64,000 nt of DNA from an uncultured Phocaeicola sp. (lineage in GTDB: Bacteria; Bacteroidota; Bacteroidia; Bacteroidales; Bacteroidaceae), in NCBI GenBank assembly GCA_944320855.1, contig CALUJF010000007.1, positions 1 through 64,000 of the forward strand. Reading direction: 5' to 3'. How positions within the stretch are numbered: position 1 is the first letter of the stretch; the number at the start of each line of letters is the position of its first letter. Made by a program: the position numbers and the translations under genes. This document shows positions 52,874-62,252 of this stretch, piece after piece. The notes under the pieces were generated by a model. It was given only the letters and a program-made list of their open reading frames with translations, ran no database searches and was not told where the DNA came from.

Positions 52874-55800
52874 TTATTCATTACCCTTCAGATTCTTTAC
52901 AAAGTCAGTAGGCAGTATGCCGAATTGCTTCTGGAAGCATTTTGCAAAATACGATGATGAACTGAATCCCACTATATAAGTTATTTCAGAAATCCTGTAT
53001 TTGCCTTCCGCCAACAGTTTTGCGGCAGTTTTCAGCTTTGTCACCTTAATGAAATCGTTAGGTGTCATACCCATAATGCCCTTTATCTTTGTAAATACCG
53101 ATGTGCGGCTCATATTCAGTTCCTGCGCGAGCGAGTTTATTGAAAAATCCGTATTGTCCAGATTGTCCAATATTATTTTTGTACATTGTTCTATGAAATC
53201 TTCATCCAGCTTATTTTGGCTTACGGCATGCACTTCCGATAACGGATTGCTGGCGAACGCCCTTTGATACTCTTCTTTTTTCTTCAGCAGGTTGTCTATC
53301 TGGGCTATCAGATGGCTTGCTGCAAAAGGTTTTTCTATATAAGCGTCAGCACCTGCTTCCAGACCTTCCACCTTACTCTCTGTATCAGTCTTGGCGGTAA
53401 GCAGTATTACCGGTATATGCGAAATGTTTATATTGCTTTTTATTCTCTTGCAGACTTCAAATCCGTCTATTCCTTCCATCATAACGTCGCTCACCACAAT
53501 GTCCGGCTTGTTGCTCTCAAGCAGTGCCAGTCCTTCCTCTCCGCTACCGGCTGTTATTATGAAATATCTGCTGCTCAGTACCTTATCAAGAAAATCCAGT
53601 ATGTCCGGATTGTCGTCTATTATCACTACCTTTTTCTTGCTTACGGCTTCCTCTGCGTCATCTTCAATTTTTTCATCCTTTATTATTCCCGGATTTTCAT
53701 CTTTACTGTCTTTGTTTACAGTTGCATTTTTCTTTTCTTCCGCTTCCTCTATCTCTACTACAGGTAGTGTTACAGTGAAACATACCCCTTTCACTCCGTC
53801 TTTCCTGTTATCGACAGTAATGTTTCCGTTCATCATCTGAGCCACAGTATTGGCTATATGCAGACCTATACCTATTCCCGGTGTCTGGCTGTCATTGTTT
53901 CTTTTTATCTGATAGAAAGCCTCGAATATTTTCTTTTTCTCATTTTCCTCTATACCCGGACCGTCGTCAGTGACAGTTATCACGAGGTTATTGTTTTGTC
54001 TTTCGGCAGAAATGCTTATCGTCTTTTTGGCATATTTTATGGCATTGCTTATCAGGTTGCTTATTATCTTTATGAAAGACTCCTCATCGGTAGTAATCTC
54101 GAAATTGTCAGCTATTCCTGAAGTGTCTATCTTTAGATTTTTCTGCTTGATAGACAGTTCAAACACTGTATAAGTTTTTCTGACAAGCTCTTTCAGGTTA
54201 TACTTACGGTAAGCGAATTCCAATACTCCGGAATCCACCTTCCTGAAGTCAAGAAGCTGGTTTACAAGTGTATATAGCCTCTTGTAGTTATGCTCTATTA
54301 TGTTCAGATAATCGCCGTACTTATCGTTTATGTCCGTAGTCTTCATCAGATGGTCCAGCGGTCCTATGATGAGGCTTAGCGGAGTCCTTATTTCATGGGC
54401 TATATTGGTGAAAAATTCAATTTTTGAGTTATACAGTTCCTTTTCCTTTTCCCTTGTCAGTTTCATCAGATTCTTTTTCTGCTTTTTATGGCTTCTGATT
54501 ATGTAATATCTTATAGAAAGGAAAATGATGCAAAGCAGTGCTATTGAATAAAGCAAGTATGCCGTATTGCTTCTTAGGAAAGGCGGTTTTACTTCTATCC
54601 CAAGTCTGATTTCATTTTTGCAGTCTATGCCGTCGCTGTTCTGTCCTTTGATTTTCAGAGTATATTTTCCTGCCGGCAGTTTATTGTATGAGATATGGTT
54701 GTTTTCTCCTCTTGCCTTTATCCAGTCGCTGTCCAGTCCTTCCAGCATATATTGATATGAATTGTCCTTGGGAGAGGTATAGCTCAGAACAGAGAAATCC
54801 ATACCTATCATAGACTGGTCGTAGCTGACAGACAGTTCGTTAGTGACATTGTCAACAGTGTTTCCCATTATAGTTACATTTGTAAGTTTAAGAGGTGCAT
54901 TATATGAATTTTCCCTCAAACCCTGTGGCTGGAAAACACAGAATCCGTTTACTGTTCCGAGCATGATTTCTCCTTCATCTGTTACGAGCGAAGCCCCTGT
55001 AGTGAACTGTTCGTTTATCAGTCCGCTTGATTTCGAATATGATTTTGTTATGTTCTTTCCCGGATTGAAATTGCTTATGCCTTTGTTTGTCGAAATCCAC
55101 AGATTGTCGCCATAGGCAATAATGGAAGATACAATGTTATTAGGCAGTTCCAGTCCTTTGCATTTCACGAAACCGTATTTCTCACTGTCATAAAGGCACA
55201 GCCCTTTACCTACAAGGCCTACCCAAAGCCTTTTGTTGTTATCAAGGCATAGTGCGGAAATGGCATTCTGAGGTAATGAATTCGGTTCTCCGTTATGTCT
55301 GTAAATCTTGCATTTATTGTTTTTTACATCATAACGCATTAGTCCGTTGGTCTTACTCCCGGCCCAAATCATTCCGTTGTTGTCTTCCGTTATAGCCTGT
55401 ACTATACCTTTCAGTTCTCCCACCCGTATAAATTCTCTGGTAGTCTTTTTGTAGTAGCATAATCCGTCCGCCGTACCTATGTAAATCCTTCCGTCGCTTG
55501 CCTTCATCAGTTTGAATATCTTCGACGAATGTATTGTAGTGCTGTCTTTGGGATTATTCAGATATGAAATCATCTGTCCCGTTTTCAGATTTGTCACTTC
55601 CAGTCCACGTTCGTATGTTGCGGCATACATCAGGTCACCGTCTATCAGTATGTCGTGAATACAGTAATATGTAGAGTTTATGTCCTTAGCCGTTCTGTAA
55701 GGTTTTGTAGTTTTTTCCGTAGGGTCGAATCTGTATATTCCGTCGTCGTCAGTACCTATAAAGTACCCCCTGTCACCATCTTTGGCGATACAGTTGACTA

Positions 55801-56872
55801 CTTTTCCTGCACCGTTTCCTGTACACTTGAAGTATTTAAAATTACTCTGGTATGGCGAGAAGAATTGTATTCCTGCGAAGTATGAACCTAACCATAAGCT
55901 CTGTTCCTTATCTATAAATATGGAATAGATAAACTTCTCCGGGCTAAATCTGAATTTTATGGAAGTATCATCGGCTCTCTTTATTTTCATGTCGTCCGTT
56001 GTGAAGTAGCACACACCGTTATCGCTTGCCACAAGCAGATTTCCCGGACTGAATTCCGTAATGTCATGTATATGGTATAAAAGATTGTCAGTAGAGTTGT
56101 CCTTATAATTTCTGAAAGTTTCGGTTTCGTAGTCGAATTTATCCAATCCGTTTTGGAATGTTCCTATCCACAGATTACCGTGCGAGTCCTCATATATTTT
56201 ATGTATCGTATTGTCTGACAGACAGTTTCCTACCCCGTTTGCCTTATATTGTGTAATTTTTCCAGTATTTTTGTTATATCTGTACAGACCGTCTGAATAT
56301 GTTCCGAACCATATGTTGTTCTTGCTGTCCTCGCATATGGTCGTTACCATTTTTCTGTTTACATTTTTATTGCCTGAATAGTTGAAAGAAGTCAGTCTTT
56401 GTTTTTCATTAAGATTGAATTTGAAAACTCCTTGTCCGTCAGTTCCTATCCATACATTTCCGTCTTTGTCTTCTGCTATGTCTAATATTGGTGTTGCTAT
56501 TTTTATACTGTCTCCTGTAAAGGCCTTAAAAGCTTTGAATTTATTGTTTATGTAGTCAAAAACGATAATTCCATTGTTAGTCCCAATCCACATCATGTTT
56601 TTGGAATCTATAAAAAGATGTGTAATGTAACTGCTTGCATTTTCATCTATATAATCAGAAAGAATATATGTCTTGAATTTTATACCGTCGAATCTGCATA
56701 AACCGTCATCAGTTCCAAACCACATGAAACCGTTCTTGTCTTGTGTGATAGCATTAACTCTGTTATTGGATAGTCCGTTGTCCATATTATAAATGGTAGA
56801 GAAAATACTTTGGCTGTTTGCGGTGAAAGCCAATGTAAGTAATAAGACTAAAATGTAAAACCTTTTACCCAT
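52874..56872 (-). CDS. Hybrid two-component system regulator (sensor, kinase, receiver and AraC DNA-binding domain)
   Basis: The 1332-residue one-protein signalling system has a signal peptide (about 1-20), two large propeller domains made of Reg_prop repeats (for example GFMWFGTDDGLCRFDG and NLWIGTFQNGLDKFD) up to about residue 660, and a Y_Y_Y domain. A single transmembrane helix (LLYSIALLCIIFLSIRYYII, about 770-790) follows. The kinase has FFTNIAHEIRTPLSLIIGPL and NLISNAIKYAKK, and the receiver has IIDDNPDIL with DIVVSDVMMEGIDGFEV. A C-terminal AraC domain ends the protein (ELNMSRTSVFTKIKGIMG, VGFSSSSYFAKCFQKQFG). In Bacteroides these proteins bind glycan fragments in the periplasm and switch on the adjacent polysaccharide utilisation genes, here presumably GH115 onward. 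Confidence 0.95.
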   Translation of the reverse strand: MGKRFYILVLLLTLAFTANSQSIFSTIYNMDNGLSNNRVNAITQDKNGFMWFGTDDGLCRFDGIKFKTYILSDYIDENASSYITHLFIDSKNMMWIGTNNGIIVFDYINNKFKAFKAFTGDSIKIATPILDIAEDKDGNVWIGTDGQGVFKFNLNEKQRLTSFNYSGNKNVNRKMVTTICEDSKNNIWFGTYSDGLYRYNKNTGKITQYKANGVGNCLSDNTIHKIYEDSHGNLWIGTFQNGLDKFDYETETFRNYKDNSTDNLLYHIHDITEFSPGNLLVASDNGVCYFTTDDMKIKRADDTSIKFRFSPEKFIYSIFIDKEQSLWLGSYFAGIQFFSPYQSNFKYFKCTGNGAGKVVNCIAKDGDRGYFIGTDDDGIYRFDPTEKTTKPYRTAKDINSTYYCIHDILIDGDLMYAATYERGLEVTNLKTGQMISYLNNPKDSTTIHSSKIFKLMKASDGRIYIGTADGLCYYKKTTREFIRVGELKGIVQAITEDNNGMIWAGSKTNGLMRYDVKNNKCKIYRHNGEPNSLPQNAISALCLDNNKRLWVGLVGKGLCLYDSEKYGFVKCKGLELPNNIVSSIIAYGDNLWISTNKGISNFNPGKNITKSYSKSSGLINEQFTTGASLVTDEGEIMLGTVNGFCVFQPQGLRENSYNAPLKLTNVTIMGNTVDNVTNELSVSYDQSMIGMDFSVLSYTSPKDNSYQYMLEGLDSDWIKARGENNHISYNKLPAGKYTLKIKGQNSDGIDCKNEIRLGIEVKPPFLRSNTAYLLYSIALLCIIFLSIRYYIIRSHKKQKKNLMKLTREKEKELYNSKIEFFTNIAHEIRTPLSLIIGPLDHLMKTTDINDKYGDYLNIIEHNYKRLYTLVNQLLDFRKVDSGVLEFAYRKYNLKELVRKTYTVFELSIKQKNLKIDTSGIADNFEITTDEESFIKIISNLISNAIKYAKKTISISAERQNNNLVITVTDDGPGIEENEKKKIFEAFYQIKRNNDSQTPGIGIGLHIANTVAQMMNGNITVDNRKDGVKGVCFTVTLPVVEIEEAEEKKNATVNKDSKDENPGIIKDEKIEDDAEEAVSKKKVVIIDDNPDILDFLDKVLSSRYFIITAGSGEEGLALLESNKPDIVVSDVMMEGIDGFEVCKRIKSNINISHIPVILLTAKTDTESKVEGLEAGADAYIEKPFAASHLIAQIDNLLKKKEEYQRAFASNPLSEVHAVSQNKLDEDFIEQCTKIILDNLDNTDFSINSLAQELNMSRTSVFTKIKGIMGMTPNDFIKVTKLKTAAKLLAEGKYRISEITYIVGFSSSSYFAKCFQKQFGILPTDFVKNLKGNE

Positions 56873-57030
56873 ATCCGTTTCTTTGTTTTTTTATTCTTAC
56901 TGGTCACAATAATATAAACAAATTTCCAGAAAATAAAATTTTAAAAAGGCTTTTATAGGCTGAAAAACAACTTTTTATATTCCATGAAAATAACGTTCAA
57001 AAAGCGGATAAAATAGTACAAATAAAAATG

Positions 57031-57090
57031 CTTCGTCGTTTGAGATAAAACGACGAAACGTTTTACTTCAAACGACGAAGCGTTTTATTT
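57031..57090. repeat. Nested inverted repeat with a 22-bp direct repeat
   Basis: A perfect 13-bp inverted repeat CTTCGTCGTTTGA/TCAAACGACGAAG (57031-57043 and 57068-57080) encloses a second hairpin TAAAACG/CGTTTTA (57046-57052 and 57059-57065). The stretch AACGACGAAACGTTTTACTT (57049-57068) recurs 22 bp further on as AACGACGAAGCGTTTTATTT (57071-57090). It looks like a protein-binding region or a transcript hairpin upstream of the sdaA/PUL promoter. Confidence 0.7.
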
Positions 57091-57196
57091 AAGGATTAAA
57101 GCTTACCTCCTGAAGCTTGTTTGGCAGGCTGATATTTACTTTAATACTTTATTACTAAAAAACATGTATTATTTTGCTGTCATTTCGTATTTTAGT

Positions 57197-57229
57197 TTTG
57201 TGGTGTAAATATATATGTTTCTAATTTTG
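57197..57229 (+). promoter_or_regulatory. Promoter of sdaA and downstream genes
   Basis: TTTG (57197-57200) is followed after 21 bp by TAATTTTG (57222-57229), a good match to the Bacteroidota -33/-7 consensus. A further TAGTTTTG at 57193-57200 overlaps it. Confidence 0.65.
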
Positions 57230-57358
57230 CGACAAAGAGATTTGGGTAACTTTTTTGTAAGTCTTATTGCTATTAAAAAAACTCTGATTTATCTCTCTTT
57301 ACGATAGGGATAAGGTATTAGGATTGTTTTTGGGTTAACATTTTATTATTTAATTACG

Positions 57359-58558
57359 ATGAAATCATTGACAGAACTTTACAGGATTGGTGTAGGACCT
57401 TCCAGTAGCCATACTATGGGACCACGCAATGCGGCACAGATTTTTCTTGAAAGAAATATGTGTGCCGGTCGTTTTGTTGTAACTCTTTATGGAAGTTTGG
57501 CTGCCACAGGAAAGGGGCATATGACAGACTGGGCTATAAAGGAAGTTCTTTCCCCACATTCTCCTGTTGAAATAATATGGAAACCGGATATTTTTCTCGA
57601 TTATCATCCTAACGGAATGAAGTTTCAAGCATACGATGCGAAAGGTAAACTTATCGATGAGTGGTTGGTGTTCAGTGTAGGAGGCGGAGCTATCTCTGCT
57701 CCCGGAATGGATTGTACTTCTTCATCCGATGTTTATGACCTCACTACAATGACCGACATATATACATGGTGTAAAGATAACGGATTGAGTTATTGGGAAT
57801 ATGTAAATCTCTGCGAGGGTGATAGCATTTGGGATTATCTCCGAAAGGTTTGGGAAGTGATGAAGGCGGCAGTAGAACGAGGTCTGGAAACAGAAGGTGT
57901 TTTGCCCGGTTCATTGCATCTTCAGAGAAAATCATCCTCATATTATATAAAGGCTATGGGATATAAAGATTCTCTCAAATCACGTGGTCTGATATTTTCC
58001 TATGCCCTTGCTGTAAGCGAGGAAAATGCCTCCGGAGGACTTATCGTTACTGCTCCTACCTGCGGTTCGTGTGGTGTTCTTCCTGCAGTCCTTTATCATC
58101 TGTGGAAATCCAGAAATTTTTCGGAGGGCAGAATCCTTAAGGCTTTGGCCACGGCGGGACTGTTCGGCAATGTGGTAAAACACAACGCCTCTATTTCCGG
58201 AGCGGAGGTAGGTTGTCAGGGTGAGGTAGGAGTTGCATGCGCTATGGCATCGGCTGCAGCCTGTCAGCTTTTCGGAGGAAGTCTTTCGCAGATAGAATAT
58301 GCAGCCGAGATGGGACTTGAACATCATTTAGGAATGACGTGCGACCCTGTTTGTGGTCTGGTTCAGATACCCTGTATCGAACGTAATGCCCATGCGGCTG
58401 CCCGTGCTTTCGATGCCAATATATATTCATCCTTTTCTGACGGACTGCATTCCGTATCGTTTGACAAGGTAGTGGCAGTTATGAAACAGACCGGATATGA
58501 CTTGCCTTCGGTATATAAGGAAACGAGCGAGGGGGGATTGGCGAAGTATTACAGATAA
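57359..58558 (+). CDS. sdaA: L-serine ammonia-lyase, iron-sulfur dependent
   Basis: The 399-residue enzyme deaminates L-serine to pyruvate and ammonia. It starts MKSLTELYRIGVGPSSSHTMGP, split here as MKSLTELYRIG and VGPSSSHTMGP, the substrate-binding loop of this family. Cys residues likely to hold the [4Fe-4S] cluster are in TCGSCGVLPA, GCQGEVGVACAMA and CDPVCGLVQIPC. It is a single-chain type with alpha and beta parts fused, shorter than E. coli SdaA by about 55 residues. It precedes the GH115 gene by 24 bp without a terminator, so catabolic and glycan genes may share a transcript, an unusual pairing. Confidence 0.93.
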   Translation: MKSLTELYRIGVGPSSSHTMGPRNAAQIFLERNMCAGRFVVTLYGSLAATGKGHMTDWAIKEVLSPHSPVEIIWKPDIFLDYHPNGMKFQAYDAKGKLIDEWLVFSVGGGAISAPGMDCTSSSDVYDLTTMTDIYTWCKDNGLSYWEYVNLCEGDSIWDYLRKVWEVMKAAVERGLETEGVLPGSLHLQRKSSSYYIKAMGYKDSLKSRGLIFSYALAVSEENASGGLIVTAPTCGSCGVLPAVLYHLWKSRNFSEGRILKALATAGLFGNVVKHNASISGAEVGCQGEVGVACAMASAAACQLFGGSLSQIEYAAEMGLEHHLGMTCDPVCGLVQIPCIERNAHAAARAFDANIYSSFSDGLHSVSFDKVVAVMKQTGYDLPSVYKETSEGGLAKYYR

Positions 58559-58582
58559 GTTTTAAAATCTAATATTTTGAGT

Positions 58583-60919
58583 ATGAACAGATTATTTTTA
58601 TTATCAGTATTTTTAGTATTGTTTGTCATAAATGCTTATTCTTCATCATTTAATCTGATAAGAAAGCATAATATTGTATTTGACAATTCGGAAGAACAGG
58701 TTGTACATACGGCTGTCGATATTTTCAAATCCGACTTGGAAAAGGTTTCTGATGAAAATACTTCTTATGGCAAATCAGAACTAATCATTGGTACAATAGG
58801 TAAAAGTAAATCAGTTGATGGTCTGATAAAAAAGAAACAGATAGCGGTAAAAGATATAAAAGGTAAATGGGAAGCATTTAAAATTGTATGTCTTGACGAC
58901 AACCGTTTGGCTGTTTTGGGAAGCGATTCAAGAGGTACGGCATATGGAGTTCTGGAACTCTCTCGTATGATGGGAGTGTCGCCATGGGAATGGTGGGCAG
59001 ACGTTACTCCGGAAAAGAAATCCGAAGTTCTTATAGAAAAAGGTGTTGTGACCGTTCAATCTCCATCCGTTCAGTATCGTGGTATCTTCCTCAATGACGA
59101 GGACTGGGCCTTGGTTCCATGGAGCAGTAAGAATTATGAGCCTGTAGGTATCTCAGGACATATCGGTCCTAAGACCTATTCAAAGATATTCGAACTTCTG
59201 CTCCGTCTGAGAGCAAACACTTTATGGCCTGCCATGCACGAACCGACGACTCCTTTTTATACAGTTGAAGGAAACAGGGAGGCAGCTCAGAAATACGGTA
59301 TAGTCATAGGTACATCCCATTGTGAGCCGATGATGCGCAATAATGCTGGAGAATGGTACAAGGCAAAAATAGGACGATATAACTTCAAGACCAACCGTGA
59401 TAACATTATTAATTATTGGGCGGAACGTTTGAAATATGTAGCCGGAACAGAAACGTTTATGACAGTCGGTATGCGTGGCGTACATGACGGACGCATGGAA
59501 GGAATAAAGACTACTGAAGAATATAGGGATGCTCTTCACGAAGTTCTTGATGTACAGACAGATTTGTTGAAAGAATACATAAATCCTGATGTTAAAAAGA
59601 TTCCGCAGACAATAGTCCTTTACAAGGAAGTGCTTAATGTTTACAGGTCAGGTCTTGAAGTGCCTGATTATGTTACCCTTATGTGGACTGACGATAATCA
59701 CGGATATATAGCCAATCTCAGTGACAAGGATGAACAGAAGCGTAAGGGCGGTTCAGGAGTATATTATCATGTTTCGTATTGGGGCTCACCACACGACTAT
59801 CTTTGGTTGTGTACCACATCTCCAGCTCTAATCAATATGCAGATGCGCAGAGCGTGGGATTACAATGCCCGTAAAATATGGATTCTTAATGTTGGTGATA
59901 TAAAACCGGCAGAATATGATACAGAGCTGTTTATGGATATGGCATGGAATATCAACTCTATCGACAACAGCAACCTCTCTGACCATCTCAGGAACTGGGC
60001 TTCACGTGAATTCGGTGAAAAGAATGCCGACGGGATTGTAAGCATAATGAATGAATATTACCGTCTGGCTGCAATCCGCCGCCCTGAACATATGGGCTTT
60101 AATATGGTAGAGATATGGGGCTATCCGAGAGGAGGGCTTATGCCTAACAAAATACCGGATTTTACAGAAGGGGAAGCAAAACAGAGAATAGAAGACTATG
60201 ACAGGATAGAGAAAGCTGTAATTAAACTCTCTGCTTCCATACCTTCCAACCGTAAGGATGCATTCTTCCAGCTGGTGGAATATCCTGTGCGTGCAGCATC
60301 TCAGATGAACAAGAAATTCCTGAAAACGGGACAGGATGCCCTGAACGCATACTATGAGATAGTGAAACTTACTGATTACTATAATAAAAAGATGTCCGGT
60401 GGAAAATGGAACTATTTTATGGACATGAAACCGCGGGACTTGCCGGTATTTGAGCCTGCCATTTATACTCATAAGGATGATAAACTGTTCAGACCGGACC
60501 CTGAGTTCAATATGGTAATAGATGGAAATAAGTTTGTTTCAAACAATGGAAGATATACAGTTTATAAAGGCCTCGGACATAGTGCCAATGCCACAATGAT
60601 AGACAAGAATGCTTCACTTGAATATAACTTTAATGTCAATAAGTCGGCAGAATATAAACTGAACATAGGTTTCGTTCCTATGCAGCCTGCCAATGGTGGC
60701 GATTTGCGTGTAGAGATTTTATTGAATGGAAACACTTTGGGCACATTCTCCATACATGAAGACCCGTTCACAAAAGAATGGAGAGAAAATATCCTTCAAA
60801 ATCAGGCATATATCACGTTACAGGTGAACCTTGAAAATGGTAAAAACAATGTTCTGAGAGTGAAGGCTTTGGACGATGATATAATAATAGACCATATAAA
60901 ATTAACTTCAAATATCTAA
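58583..60919 (+). CDS. Glycoside hydrolase family 115 (alpha-glucuronidase type)
   Basis: I use the ATG at 58583 (MNRLFLLSVFLVLF), giving 778 residues; a TTG two codons before is not needed. A signal peptide ends near residue 20. The N-terminal domain (residues 25-150) resembles that of GH67/GH115 enzymes. The catalytic barrel has MGVSPWEWWADVTPEK, RGIFLNDEDWALVPW and LRLRANTLWPAMHE, and a four-helix region and C-terminal jelly-roll (GH115_C) follow. Members remove glucuronic or 4-O-methylglucuronic acid side chains from xylan or arabinogalactan. It is the first gene of the PUL segment and lies downstream of the hybrid regulator and sdaA. Confidence 0.92.
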   Translation: MNRLFLLSVFLVLFVINAYSSSFNLIRKHNIVFDNSEEQVVHTAVDIFKSDLEKVSDENTSYGKSELIIGTIGKSKSVDGLIKKKQIAVKDIKGKWEAFKIVCLDDNRLAVLGSDSRGTAYGVLELSRMMGVSPWEWWADVTPEKKSEVLIEKGVVTVQSPSVQYRGIFLNDEDWALVPWSSKNYEPVGISGHIGPKTYSKIFELLLRLRANTLWPAMHEPTTPFYTVEGNREAAQKYGIVIGTSHCEPMMRNNAGEWYKAKIGRYNFKTNRDNIINYWAERLKYVAGTETFMTVGMRGVHDGRMEGIKTTEEYRDALHEVLDVQTDLLKEYINPDVKKIPQTIVLYKEVLNVYRSGLEVPDYVTLMWTDDNHGYIANLSDKDEQKRKGGSGVYYHVSYWGSPHDYLWLCTTSPALINMQMRRAWDYNARKIWILNVGDIKPAEYDTELFMDMAWNINSIDNSNLSDHLRNWASREFGEKNADGIVSIMNEYYRLAAIRRPEHMGFNMVEIWGYPRGGLMPNKIPDFTEGEAKQRIEDYDRIEKAVIKLSASIPSNRKDAFFQLVEYPVRAASQMNKKFLKTGQDALNAYYEIVKLTDYYNKKMSGGKWNYFMDMKPRDLPVFEPAIYTHKDDKLFRPDPEFNMVIDGNKFVSNNGRYTVYKGLGHSANATMIDKNASLEYNFNVNKSAEYKLNIGFVPMQPANGGDLRVEILLNGNTLGTFSIHEDPFTKEWRENILQNQAYITLQVNLENGKNNVLRVKALDDDIIIDHIKLTSNI

Positions 60920-60931
60920 TTATAAACTCTT

Positions 60932-62233
60932 ATGAAAAATATTCTTTATTCAGTCTTATTGGCATTGTTTTTGGCTAATAATATTTGCCTTAATGCAGCC
61001 GAAAAGAAAAAACTCTTTATCCCGGAACAGGATATTAAGAAACATGGATTGGACAAGGCCGATGGAAATTTCGGATATGAATATAAGGCAGAGTCTGAAA
61101 ATATAGCTTTGTTATGGGACAAGTCTTTCGGTAAGAATCCCGAAACAAATCCTATAATTGAGAAAAGGTTCTATCCTGATGAAATCCTTGCTGAGGCTGA
61201 GAAAAACTATAAGTTTTTTATCGACAAAATGAAGTTTGTGATAAAAGGGAAAAGCAATTTTTACAAGTATAAACTCATTATATGGATGTATAACGATGAT
61301 GAAAGGACTGTTTATGGCGGTGCTCACGATAAAGTGGGAATGACATGGTTCCGTCCGTGCCGCATAGATTCTTATCCATATTGTGCTCTTGTTCATGAAA
61401 TGGGACATTCGTTCCAGTTTATAACCATGGCGGACGGACACAACGGTTTTGATTCTGCCATGATGGAATACACTTCACAGTGGATGTTGTGGCAATTATA
61501 TCCGGACTGGCTGACTATCGAAAACTATCATTTGAATGCTTATATGAAACAGACTCATCTTGCCATGTTCCATAAGGACAACATGTATCACGCTCCGCAG
61601 TTTATGGAATACTGGTCAGAAAAACATGGCCTGAAAATAATAGGTGAGCTTTGGCGTAAATCTGAGAAAGGCGAAGACCCTGTTTCTACATATATGAGAG
61701 TGACAGACATTGATATAAATGAATTTAACGATGAAGTTTACGATGCCGCTTCACGATTTGTCACATGGGATTTGCCAAGAATTAAAACACTTGCATCTTC
61801 ATACGCCAATGAGCATAAATGTAAATTGGAAAAAGCAAATGACGGATGGTATAAAATAGCAAAATCAAATTGTCCTCAAAACTATGGTTACAATGCTATA
61901 AGGCTGAAAGTACCTCGTGGAGGAACAGAGATAAAGCTTGATTTCAAGGGCATAGCCGGTGAAGAGGGTTTTGTATCAAAAGAAATAGAAAAGGCCGGAT
62001 GGACATATGGTTTCGTGGCTGTAAAACAGAATGGAAAAAGGGTATATGGCAAACCTAACAAGGCTGTAAATGGAGATAACCGTACTGTAAGTTTCACAGT
62101 TCCTGAAGATACGCAGTTCCTTTGGCTTGTTGTTACCGGAGCGCCAACTTCGCATATAGTGTACAGAAAGGATATGAAAGAGGTGGCTGAATGGCCGTAT
62201 ATGATTAAATTGAATGGAATTAAAATTTTTTAA
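60932..62233 (+). CDS. Secreted HExxH protein of unknown family, gluzincin-like
   Basis: The 433-residue protein has a signal peptide (about 1-22) and a zinc-peptidase motif HEMGH (residues 155-159, in CALVHEMGHSFQF). A possible third ligand, Glu179, follows after 19 intervening residues (SAMMEYTSQW). HEMGHxxQ with a distant Glu is the pattern of M60-like gluzincins; the rest of the sequence does not allow a firm family. The C-terminal 150 residues (about 290 onward) look like a beta-sandwich that could bind carbohydrate. It lies 12 bp after GH115 and 19 bp before GH2, so it belongs to the glycan locus. It may cut a glycoprotein carrying the glycan targeted by the neighbours; this is inference. 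Confidence 0.72.
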   Translation: MKNILYSVLLALFLANNICLNAAEKKKLFIPEQDIKKHGLDKADGNFGYEYKAESENIALLWDKSFGKNPETNPIIEKRFYPDEILAEAEKNYKFFIDKMKFVIKGKSNFYKYKLIIWMYNDDERTVYGGAHDKVGMTWFRPCRIDSYPYCALVHEMGHSFQFITMADGHNGFDSAMMEYTSQWMLWQLYPDWLTIENYHLNAYMKQTHLAMFHKDNMYHAPQFMEYWSEKHGLKIIGELWRKSEKGEDPVSTYMRVTDIDINEFNDEVYDAASRFVTWDLPRIKTLASSYANEHKCKLEKANDGWYKIAKSNCPQNYGYNAIRLKVPRGGTEIKLDFKGIAGEEGFVSKEIEKAGWTYGFVAVKQNGKRVYGKPNKAVNGDNRTVSFTVPEDTQFLWLVVTGAPTSHIVYRKDMKEVAEWPYMIKLNGIKIF

Positions 62234-62252
62234 TCTATAATTTTTTACTATA

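Larger units (their letters stand above)
56873..57358. other. Intergenic regulatory region between the hybrid regulator and sdaA
   Basis: No gene is seen in these 486 bp. They hold an inverted/direct repeat cluster at 57031-57090 and a good promoter at 57197-57229. An inverted repeat GCTTA...TGAAGC near 57100-57116 is also present. The leader before sdaA is about 120 nt. Confidence 0.6.
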
